16,582 nucleotides of DNA from Limisphaerales bacterium (GTDB lineage: Bacteria; Verrucomicrobiota; Verrucomicrobiia; Limisphaerales; UBA11358). Shown piece after piece: positions 7,960 to 14,534 of the stretch. The DNA lies in the NCBI GenBank assembly GCA_027451565.1, contig DAIDJC010000036.1:1-16582 (forward strand), written 5' to 3'. The notes under the pieces were generated by a model that was given only the letters and a program-made list of their open reading frames with translations, ran no database searches and was not told where the DNA came from. The position numbers were made by a program, and so were the translations under genes. Position 1 is the first letter of the stretch. Every line of letters starts with the position of its first letter.

Positions 7960-10181
7960 AGCATGCGGAGTTTTTCAAAGTCGTGCTTTTATGGATGCTC
8001 GCGGCCAGTTTGGCCGGGCGCCTGAGGGCGCAAAGCGGTATTCCGTTGCCGTTGGTCAACACCTCGAACCGGGTCTCCGTCCTCCAATTTGGCGCCGTGG
8101 GAAATGGAGTGACAACCAATACGGCAGCCATTCAGGCCGCAATCACCGCAGTCTCCTCTGCCGGATTCACCAACGGCCTTGCCGGCGGGGTGGTGGAAAT
8201 TCCGGCGGGCGTTTTTTTGTCTGGCCCCTTGAATCTCGCCAGCTACACGGGGTTGCAACTCGATGCCGGAGCCACGCTGGAAATGTTGCCGTACGGGAGT
8301 TACCCCGGCGGAACTTCCCCCACCGATTTCATATCGGGATCCAAAGTGCATGATGTGGAAATCCTGGGTTCGGGCAAGATTGACGGGCAGGGGGCGGCAT
8401 GGTGGGCGGCATATTCTGCAGCTCATGGCAGCCTGAGTCGGCCAAAGGCAATGATTGCGGGCAGTTCGTGCGGGAACATGCTCATACAAGGAGTGACCCT
8501 CCAAAACCCTCCCAATACACACATCTCATTCCGTTATGTCTGCACCAATGTGACGGTGGATGGCATAGATATCAACACCACCAATCCATCCCCCAACACG
8601 GATGGGATTGATTGCTCGGGGGCCAATGTGCTCATCGAGAACAGCCACATTTCCGATGGGGATGACCATATAGCGATGGGGGACGGAAACCCCGGGGACT
8701 TCAATCACGATATCACGATCCGCGGTTGTTTGTTTGGAAACGGGCATGGGGTTTCGATCGGAAGCTATACCCAGGGTGGATTGAGCAATCTTTTGGTGGA
8801 GGATTGTATCTGGACCAACGGCAGCTCAGGGATTCACTTGAAATCAGATGACGGCAGGGGAGGTTTGGTTCAGAACCTGACCTATTTGAACCTTGCCATG
8901 ACGAACACGCAGATTCCTGTTTTTTTCTACAGTTATTACACCAATGGCGGCACATCAACGGGTGTGAGCGTGGCCAGCGCGGCGAAGTATCCCGCCCTGG
9001 CGCTGGTCAGCACCACGCCGGTATGGCGCAACATCATCATCAGCAATCTCACGGCCCAGCCGGCAAGCGGGTACCCTGCCGGTATCATTTGGGGAAAGCC
9101 GGAAATGGCCATCAGCAATGTGGTGATGGATCGTGTGAATATCACGGCGAGCCATTATTTTGAAATTTATCATGCCCGGGGGATTGTGATGAGGGATTGC
9201 CAGATTACAGTCCCTGGCACAAATCAGCTCGCGCTGCTGGATGCCGGGGTGGATTTGACCAATCAAATTTCTCCATGCGTGGAGGTTTTGATTGAGGGAA
9301 TTTCCACAAATGGCTATGCCAACGACCTGGCATTATCGCAGGCCCCGGCCTCGCTCACAGCTTCAAATATGCTGGGTGGCGACACGGTACTAACCCTGGC
9401 CGGGAGCATATTGACGGTGAGCAATAACTGGGAAATGACCAGATCAAACGAGGTGAATTATGCCCTTGGCACGAATCTGGCGGAGGTCGTGGTGAAGGGA
9501 AACCTGACACTGGGGGGAACCAATAATATTGAGGCAGGCAATGGTTTTGCCCCGGGCACCTATGAATTAATAAGCTATTCCGGGAGGCTGAACGGCGTGT
9601 TGCCAGCGCTGGGATCCGTGCCTGAAGGGTTTTCATGCGCGCTGGATACCAATACGGAGGGGTTTGTGGATTTGATTGTGACTCCGTCCCTTCCGGCAGC
9701 GCCAGGTCAATTGACTGCCCAGCCGACCAACCTCGAGGTTCTTCTTCGCTGGGATGCGGTTCCTGGAGCCGTCAGTTACAACGTTCATCGTGGAACGCAA
9801 GATGGCGTTTACACCGCCGGGTTTTCCAACCTCCTGGCTGCAAGTTTCACGGATACCAATGTGCAGCCAGAATCGTCCTATTACTACGTGGTCAACGCAA
9901 ATGGCACGAACGGGGCGGGGCCGTATTCTGCAGAGGTTTCCGCCACCCCCCTGCCTTCCCAAATCCCCTCGCACCTGTACTTTTCGGCGATTGCGGGCCA
10001 AGTGGTGCTGGGTTGGCCGTCAGACCACCTTGGATGGCGGCTTGAAATGCTGACCAACGATCTCAATGCGGGGTTGGGAACAAACTGGACAACAGTTCCC
10101 AATTCCACCCTGACAAATGAAATGAGTCCTCCTTTCAATACAGGTATTGGCGTCGTGTTTTACCGGCTTGTTTTTCCTTGA
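7956..10181 (+). CDS. Secreted polygalacturonase, family GH28, with fibronectin type III domain
   Basis: This 741-residue protein starts at an ATG that overlaps the previous stop (ATGA), with no clear Shine-Dalgarno, so translational coupling is likely. The signal peptide is 'MKHAEFFKVVLLWMLAASLA...' with cleavage near RLRA. The GH28 domain (~40-440) carries NTD at 214-216, the catalytic Asp pair 236/237 and GHG with H264. The usual RIK is HLK at 294-296, so the conserved Arg is His while Lys296 is kept. It should hydrolyse alpha-1,4-galacturonan; the RIK change may alter subsite preference (inference). A ~100-residue beta module (~471-577, 'GNLTLGGTNNIEAG') closely matches one in the preceding protein. 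It is followed by an FN3 domain (~581-667, 'VLLRWDAVPGAVSYNVHRG') and a C-terminal domain ending 'VFYRLVFP', a tail resembling those of the two upstream proteins. A gap with a MITE-like element follows. Confidence 0.9.
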   Translation: MKHAEFFKVVLLWMLAASLAGRLRAQSGIPLPLVNTSNRVSVLQFGAVGNGVTTNTAAIQAAITAVSSAGFTNGLAGGVVEIPAGVFLSGPLNLASYTGLQLDAGATLEMLPYGSYPGGTSPTDFISGSKVHDVEILGSGKIDGQGAAWWAAYSAAHGSLSRPKAMIAGSSCGNMLIQGVTLQNPPNTHISFRYVCTNVTVDGIDINTTNPSPNTDGIDCSGANVLIENSHISDGDDHIAMGDGNPGDFNHDITIRGCLFGNGHGVSIGSYTQGGLSNLLVEDCIWTNGSSGIHLKSDDGRGGLVQNLTYLNLAMTNTQIPVFFYSYYTNGGTSTGVSVASAAKYPALALVSTTPVWRNIIISNLTAQPASGYPAGIIWGKPEMAISNVVMDRVNITASHYFEIYHARGIVMRDCQITVPGTNQLALLDAGVDLTNQISPCVEVLIEGISTNGYANDLALSQAPASLTASNMLGGDTVLTLAGSILTVSNNWEMTRSNEVNYALGTNLAEVVVKGNLTLGGTNNIEAGNGFAPGTYELISYSGRLNGVLPALGSVPEGFSCALDTNTEGFVDLIVTPSLPAAPGQLTAQPTNLEVLLRWDAVPGAVSYNVHRGTQDGVYTAGFSNLLAASFTDTNVQPESSYYYVVNANGTNGAGPYSAEVSATPLPSQIPSHLYFSAIAGQVVLGWPSDHLGWRLEMLTNDLNAGLGTNWTTVPNSTLTNEMSPPFNTGIGVVFYRLVFP

Positions 10182-10232
10182 AACCGCAAAATGAAATTAA
10201 TAAATAAAATTAAGGTTTTCATAGACATCGGC

Positions 10233-10513
10233 TTAAGAGCCTGTCTGATAATTTGGAAGGATGCCGTTTTCGTGCCCAAGCCGGTCTGGCTGGGCGCGAC
10301 GAGGGAAAATTCCCCACGCGGGTCTGCGACCGGGGAGCAACAAAGCCAGACCGGCTTGGGCGCGAAAACCCTCCGGGTGACGGCACTTTTGCCCTGGAGC
10401 TTTGTTGTCGCCTTCGTTACAGCCCGCTACGGGGATGCGCCGACAGCTCCGCCTCGTCCAAGGCCAAAATCCCCAGCCGCAGCACCCTTCCCAATTTTCA
10501 GACAGGCTCTTAA
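10233..10513. mobile_element. MITE-like non-autonomous element, ~281 bp including TTAA ends
   Basis: The left end 10233-10260 (TTAAGAGCCTGTCTGA then TAATTTGGAAGG) is the reverse complement of the right end 10486-10513 with 26 of 28 bases matching. The flanking TTAA on each side could be a 4-base target duplication, leaving a ~273-bp element with ends GAGCCTGTCTGA. There is no room for a transposase, and I see no convincing protein in it. Size, long terminal inverted repeats and a strong internal inverted repeat fit a miniature inverted-repeat transposable element mobilised by a transposase elsewhere. An IS5-like relative is possible from end sequence and target, but I cannot assign the family. 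It sits in the only long gap of the cluster, just upstream of a GH28 gene, so it may affect expression there. Confidence 0.75.
10266..10369. repeat. Internal inverted repeat of the MITE-like element (large hairpin)
   Basis: The arm at 10266-10291 is the reverse complement of 10344-10369 with 25 of 26 bases matching (core CCAAGCCGGTCTGGCT), separated by a 52-base loop. Transcribed RNA would form a long stable hairpin. A further 9-base pair of inverted segments (CAACAAAGC near 10338-10346 and GCTTTGTTG at 10399-10407) adds potential structure. Nested symmetry of this kind is usual in folded non-autonomous elements. There is no U-run after the stem, so I do not call it an intrinsic terminator. 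Confidence 0.7.
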
Positions 10514-10697
10514 ACCCCTTTGTTGCCTGCCACGGTTTGGGAATCCAGCATGCAATCCCAAGTTGGGCGCGGGCCGTCGCCGCAAAGTGAGCAAAACGGC
10601 ATTTTTGGACAGTCAATTTTTCTGCCCGGGTCCAAAAGCTGGGACAGCAGAATCATGGCTGCCGAAACGGGGGTTCCCGGGAGTGTTGTTAACCGAG
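10514..10697 (+). other. Leader between the MITE and the third GH28 gene; two dyads
   Basis: No gene is recognised in this 184-base stretch, although the frame of the downstream GH28 runs open through it. Two symmetric segments are visible. An imperfect 25-base dyad at 10537-10561 has TTGGGA and TCCCAA arms around a GCATGC core. A hairpin at 10603-10637 has 8-base arms (TTTTGGAC / GTCCAAAA) and a 19-base loop. Either could be an operator or mRNA structure controlling the downstream polygalacturonase; this is inference. I see no convincing -35/-10 pair. Confidence 0.3.
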
Positions 10698-11981
10698 ATG
10701 ATGGCGCTGGCGTTGGCTGGCTGGTGCGGCACAGTTTCAGGGAGTGAACCATTTGCAACTCCCGCATTACCCGTGATTCCCGCACATCATTTCAGCATTC
10801 TTGATTATGGAGCGGCGGGGGATGGAGTTGCCACGAACACTGTCGCGATGCAGGCAGCCATTGATGCCGCACGGCTTGCCGGAGGTGGCACCGTGGAAGT
10901 GCCTGCGGGAATCTTTCTATGCGGACCCATCCGGTTTGCGAGCAGTGTTCGGCTGCAACTAGATGACGGGGCCGTATTAAGAATGTTGCCGCTGGGCCAG
11001 TACCCTGGTGGGAGCAGGGACCCGGAAAGTTTTATCAGCGCCTCAAGGCTTCATGATATTGCCATCACCGGACCTGGAACCATTGATGGCCAAGGCTCGC
11101 CCTGGTGGCCCTTGGCCCGGCAGCATGGGGCAAGACGGCCCAAAATGATTGCCATCACCGGTTGCCAGCGCGTCCTTTTGGATAAGGTGCATTTGATGAA
11201 TTCCCCGATGTTTCATATTTCAATGAATGGGGTCAGGGATGTGACTGTTCTTGGTGTGATCATCCGGGCGCCCGCATCCACGGACCCCGTCAACCCCAGC
11301 CATAACACGGATGCGTGCGACATCACCGGCAGGGATGTGTTGGTGAAAAATTGCGATGTGAGCGTGGGGGATGATGATTTTACTTGTGGCGGCGGAACTT
11401 CCAACGTGCTGATCACGCATTGCACGTATGGAAACGGGCATGGTGTTTCGATTGGCAGTCCCACCCGAGGCGGCGTCTCAAATCTTACGGTAACCGATTG
11501 CACCTTCCAAGACACGGATTGCGGCATCCGAATCAAATCAGACCGGGATCGCGGAGGTTTCCTGCGGGATTTGAATTATGAGAACCTTCGAATGACCAAT
11601 GTGGGCATTCCCATTTTGATTTACGCATCCTACATGGCGAAGGAGCGCGAATTTCGAAATCTACAAAATATCACGCCGCAGATTGCAGCAGGGTATCCGC
11701 CTGCTCCGGTCACGAGCCTGACGCCCGTTTACCGGGACATCATTTTCAGCAATATCATTGCCACGGCCAGTTCCGGCAGCAGGGCGGGTTTGATTTGGGG
11801 ATTGCCGGAAATGTCGGTGAGCAATGTCCTGCTGGCGGGCGTGCGAATCCAGGCGGACAAACCGTTTGGAATATTTGACGCACAAGGCGTGCAATTATCT
11901 GGAACCCAAATCCAGACGCCTGAAGGGGTGAATCACCTGGCTGTTTACAATGCCCAAGTTTCCCAATCCAGCCCGAGATGA
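10698..11981 (+). CDS. Polygalacturonase, family GH28, single domain
   Basis: From ATG 10698 the protein has 427 residues. The frame stays open upstream to 10191, but that stretch runs through a MITE-like element and has no protein-like character, so I reject the long start. GTG 10683 (behind a GGGGG run) and ATG 10701 are alternatives. The N-terminus 'MMALALAGWCGTVSGS' is hydrophobic but lacks the positive residues of a normal signal peptide; 'LPKRGF' just upstream would supply them, so the true start may be further 5' or damaged. The GH28 signatures are complete: NTD at 203-205, Asp 225/226, GHG with H248 and RIK at 278-280. The domain closely resembles the GH28 half of the giant protein upstream ('GAVLRMLP.GQYP', 'NPSHNTDACD', 'VSVGDDDFTCGGGT', 'SDRDRGG'), indicating duplication. 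It has no accessory domains and lacks the FYR-type C-terminus. The stop overlaps ATG 11978, in frame with the next gene. Confidence 0.85.
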   Translation: MMALALAGWCGTVSGSEPFATPALPVIPAHHFSILDYGAAGDGVATNTVAMQAAIDAARLAGGGTVEVPAGIFLCGPIRFASSVRLQLDDGAVLRMLPLGQYPGGSRDPESFISASRLHDIAITGPGTIDGQGSPWWPLARQHGARRPKMIAITGCQRVLLDKVHLMNSPMFHISMNGVRDVTVLGVIIRAPASTDPVNPSHNTDACDITGRDVLVKNCDVSVGDDDFTCGGGTSNVLITHCTYGNGHGVSIGSPTRGGVSNLTVTDCTFQDTDCGIRIKSDRDRGGFLRDLNYENLRMTNVGIPILIYASYMAKEREFRNLQNITPQIAAGYPPAPVTSLTPVYRDIIFSNIIATASSGSRAGLIWGLPEMSVSNVLLAGVRIQADKPFGIFDAQGVQLSGTQIQTPEGVNHLAVYNAQVSQSSPR

Positions 11982-12040
11982 TGAAATTTGAAAACAATCC
12001 CATTATTGCACGTTTAAGCATCAATACTTCCAATTCAAAA

Positions 12041-13732
12041 ATGAAAAAAACAAGTGTCTCTTATCCCTTGATTCTACTGGCGACCGTGCTTGCGGCGCTT
12101 TTGGCGCCCGCCCCGCGGGTTTTGGCTGCGGATAAAATAAAAATCGTGCTTGTGGGTGACTCCACGGTCACGGACAAATCCGGCTGGGGCCTTGGTTTCA
12201 AGCAATTCCTTAATGATGGCGCGGAATGCATCAATTTGGCGCGGGGCGGGCGCAGTTCGCAAAGTTACATGCGGGAAGGACGATGGACCAATGCGCTGGC
12301 CATGCACGGGGATTATTACCTGATTCAATTCGGACATAATAATGAGCCGGGCAAGCCGGGGCGTTCCACGGACATGGCCACTTTTGTGGCGAACATGAAC
12401 CAATATGTGGATGATGCCCGCGCCGAGGGGGCCCAGCCCATCCTTGTCACGCCCCTTACGCGCCGTCAATGGGATAAGGAGCATCCTGGAAAAATAAAAT
12501 CCAGCCTGGCCCCTTACGCAGATGAGGTTCGGAAAATTGCGGAGCAGAAGCATGTGCCGCTGGTGGACTTGCAGGCACGCAGCATCGAGTTGTGCGAGTC
12601 CCTGGGGCCTGAAAAATGCCTGGAGTTCAGCCCGATGAAAAATGACGCGGGGCGGCAGGTTTACGATGGAACACACCTCAACACCATGGGCAGTGTGATG
12701 TTTGCCCGATTGGTGGTGGAAGAGTTGCGCAAAGCCGTGCCAAACCTGGCGCCTGTTTTGCGCGCATCCATTTCCGGGGTAAATCCAGTGTTGCAGACGA
12801 GGGTCTTTGATGAAATCGTGACCCCAGACGGCGCCGGAGATGCGGTGACCATTCAGGAGGCGCTGAAACGTGTGCCGGAACATCACGGGTCTCCGTGGAA
12901 AATCCTCGTTGAACCCGGGCTTTACCATGGGCAATTCATGGTGCCTTCGGCGTTGGACCGAGTCTGGCTGATGGGGGTGGATGCGGCGAGCACCATTCTG
13001 AGTTACAACCTCAACGTGAACGAGGCGCCACAAGGAGAAACGTATCAGTTCAATCCCGGACTGGTGGTGGCCGGCAATGATTTTTTGGCGGAGAACCTGA
13101 CGATTGAAAATGTCTCCGGAGATCATGGGCAGGCGTTGGCGCTGCGCGTGGATGGAGACCGCGAGGTTTTCAGGAATTGTCGCATCACCGGCTGGCAGGA
13201 CACCCTGATGATGAACAATGGTCGTGATTACTTGACCAACTGCTATGTGGCCGGGAGAGTGGATTTCATTTACGGATCTGCCACGGCAGTTTTGGATCAT
13301 TGTGAGATACACAGCCGGAATGGCGGGCATGTGACCGCAGCCAGCACCCCGGAAAATCAACCTTATGGATTTGTGTTTCTGAGTTGCAAGCTGACGGGCG
13401 ATGACAAACCCTGGATGGATTCCCAAGGGCACATGGCCAACCAGAGAAAAACGCCGTTAGCCGACCTTGGCCGGCCATGGCGTCCCCATGCGAGCGTGGC
13501 CTACCTGGATTGCTGGATGGGCAGCCACATCGCTCCGGCGGGCTGGAACAACTGGGGAAAGGTCCAAAACGAATCCACCGCCCGCTATGCGGAGTATGAC
13601 AGCACAGGTCCCGGGGCCAATCCACAGGCAAGGGCGGTGTGGGCGCATGAACTCACCGCCGAACAGGCAAAAAGTTACACGGTCGAAAATATTCTGGGAG
13701 GCCAGGACCATTGGAACCCCGCCGAGGAATGA
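12041..13732 (+). CDS. Bifunctional pectin esterase: CE12-type acetylesterase fused to CE8 methylesterase
   Basis: The protein has 563 residues. ATG 12041 ('MKKTSVSYPLILLATVL...', cleavage near RVLA) gives a textbook signal peptide. An in-frame ATG at 11978 overlaps the previous stop and would add 21 residues ahead of it; neither start has a clear Shine-Dalgarno. The N-terminal SGNH hydrolase domain (~30-240) resembles rhamnogalacturonan acetylesterase: GDST with nucleophile S41, 'GGRSS', 'FGHNN' at ~98-101 (the family usually has GHND), and 'DGTHLN' supplying D209 and H212. The CE8 domain (~255-560) has a complete active site: Q364 in QALAL, Q386-D387 in GWQDTL, D408 in VDFIYG, R478 and W480 in GRPW. 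It would remove acetyl and methyl esters from pectin in one polypeptide, preparing it for the lyase and polygalacturonases nearby. The activities are inferred from motifs; CE12 specificity for RG-I versus homogalacturonan cannot be read from sequence. Confidence 0.9.
   Translation: MKKTSVSYPLILLATVLAALLAPAPRVLAADKIKIVLVGDSTVTDKSGWGLGFKQFLNDGAECINLARGGRSSQSYMREGRWTNALAMHGDYYLIQFGHNNEPGKPGRSTDMATFVANMNQYVDDARAEGAQPILVTPLTRRQWDKEHPGKIKSSLAPYADEVRKIAEQKHVPLVDLQARSIELCESLGPEKCLEFSPMKNDAGRQVYDGTHLNTMGSVMFARLVVEELRKAVPNLAPVLRASISGVNPVLQTRVFDEIVTPDGAGDAVTIQEALKRVPEHHGSPWKILVEPGLYHGQFMVPSALDRVWLMGVDAASTILSYNLNVNEAPQGETYQFNPGLVVAGNDFLAENLTIENVSGDHGQALALRVDGDREVFRNCRITGWQDTLMMNNGRDYLTNCYVAGRVDFIYGSATAVLDHCEIHSRNGGHVTAASTPENQPYGFVFLSCKLTGDDKPWMDSQGHMANQRKTPLADLGRPWRPHASVAYLDCWMGSHIAPAGWNNWGKVQNESTARYAEYDSTGPGANPQARAVWAHELTAEQAKSYTVENILGGQDHWNPAEE
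13724..13728 (+). promoter_or_regulatory. Shine-Dalgarno GAGGA deciding the start of the second CE12 gene
   Basis: GAGGA lies 6 bases before ATG 13735 and inside the last codons of the CE12-CE8 gene. The in-frame ATG at 13729, which overlaps the upstream stop as ATGA, is too close to this site, so 13735 is preferred. Confidence 0.5.
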
Positions 13733-13734
13733 GG

Positions 13735-14496
13735 ATGAACCCCATCCCGCTTCATAATCATTTGTGGCCGGGCCGAGGCTCGAATGTGCGTTGCCTGGCG
13801 CTTCTGTCCGTGCTGTGCTTGTTTGGTTGCGCCATTCCAGCCATGGCTGTGCCATCGCCTCACATCATTCGAATCGTGCTGGTGGGGGATTCCACCGTGG
13901 CGGACAGTTCCGGCTGGGGGCTGGGATTCAAATGCCGCGTGGATCCGCAAAAGGCGCAATGCATCAACCTGGCGGCGGGCGGACGCAGTTCCCTGAGTTA
14001 CCTGCGCGAGAAGCGATGGGACGATGCCCTGGGTTTGAATGCGGATTATTATTTGATTCAATTCGGCCATAATGATCAGCCGGGGAAACCCGGGGTTTCC
14101 ACCGAGCCAGGCATGGGGTATCGCGAGAGCCTGATCCGGTATGTGGAGGAGGCCAAAGCCGCCGGCTCCCAGCCCGTGCTGATCACCCCACTGACCAGGC
14201 CGGGATTTGTGCCTTGGTACGGTGTGAACACCACGGCACAAACCAGCGAGCACACATTCGCCAATTATCAGGTGGCGCTGGATTCCAACAATAATCCGGT
14301 GGCAGCCAATATCACGGACATAATCGGCTGCATCCGGACCCAAACATTCCCGCCTTATGGTCCACTGGTCCACGTTCGATTGTCTTGCAGCCAATGGGGA
14401 CAGCCAGTTATTGGCCCTGCCAGGGTCAGCCGGCGCCTCAGAGCAATTTTACCGGGCGGTTTTCGTTCAATAAAACCAGCCACTTGGTCAATTTGA
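13735..14496 (+). CDS. CE12-like (rhamnogalacturonan acetylesterase-type) protein, truncated; likely gene remnant
   Basis: The 253-residue product has a signal peptide (core 'CLALLSVLCLFGCAIPAMA'). It begins as a close relative of the CE12 half of the preceding protein: GDST with S53, 'GGRSS', 'DYYLIQFGHND' with N113 and D114, and 'VLITPLTRPGF'. After about residue 160 (base ~14210) the similarity stops. The ~70-residue segment carrying the Asp-x-x-His block (DGTHLN in the neighbour) is absent in all three frames. In its place is an unrelated tail, 'YGVNTTAQTSEHTFANYQ...', that I do not recognise and that becomes unlike a folded domain near its end. Without the catalytic His the protein should be inactive as an esterase. 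I read it as a deletion or recombination product joining the 5' part of a CE12 gene to the 3' part of another secreted-protein gene. A genuine short variant remains possible. Confidence 0.6.
   Translation: MNPIPLHNHLWPGRGSNVRCLALLSVLCLFGCAIPAMAVPSPHIIRIVLVGDSTVADSSGWGLGFKCRVDPQKAQCINLAAGGRSSLSYLREKRWDDALGLNADYYLIQFGHNDQPGKPGVSTEPGMGYRESLIRYVEEAKAAGSQPVLITPLTRPGFVPWYGVNTTAQTSEHTFANYQVALDSNNNPVAANITDIIGCIRTQTFPPYGPLVHVRLSCSQWGQPVIGPARVSRRLRAILPGGFRSIKPATWSI
14324..14473 (+). pseudogene. Out-of-frame remnant of a verrucomicrobial-type C-terminal domain
   Basis: In the frame one base off from the truncated CE12 gene, 14324-14473 encodes 'LMVHWSTFDCLAANGD...' ending 'GASEQFYRAVFVQ' and a stop. 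This resembles the C-terminal tails of the first three enzymes here (RFYQLSSP, SFYRVKLSP, VFYRLVFP). It is preceded in frame by a stop at 14321. It looks like the last ~45 residues of a lost secreted-protein gene now read in another frame. The evidence is a short pattern match only. Confidence 0.35.
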
Positions 14497-14522
14497 AAAT
14501 GAAAAACAGATCAAAGCCGTTC

Positions 14523-14527
14523 AAGGG
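14523..14527 (+). promoter_or_regulatory. Shine-Dalgarno AAGGG for the AraC-type gene
   Basis: AAGGG is 7 bases before ATG 14535, which favours this start over the in-frame ATG at 14499. The latter lies two bases after the stop of the truncated CE12 gene and has no purine-rich site before it. Confidence 0.4.
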
Positions 14528-14534
14528 TGGTCAC

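Noticed and set aside
10178..10206. Possible promoter TTGAAA, 17 bases, TAAATA upstream of the MITE
   Set aside because: The -10 matches the consensus at only three of six positions in an AT-rich stretch, and the MITE now separates it from the downstream gene.
10266..10369. Inner inverted repeat as an intrinsic terminator
   Set aside because: The loop is 52 bases and there is no T-run after the stem; it fits MITE structure better.
10260..10513. Small frames inside the MITE-like element as a transposase fragment
   Set aside because: The ~250 bases show no DDE-type or other transposase motif and are dominated by inverted repeats.
10191..10697. 169-residue N-terminal extension of the third GH28 gene
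   Set aside because: The extension reads straight through the MITE-like element and has no signal peptide or domain character; the frame is open by chance in GC-rich DNA.
12074..13432. 452-codon open frame on the - strand opposite the CE12-CE8 gene
   Set aside because: It lies entirely antisense to a gene with clear catalytic motifs in order, is rich in His/Arg/Ile in the way of shadow frames, and shows no domain pattern.
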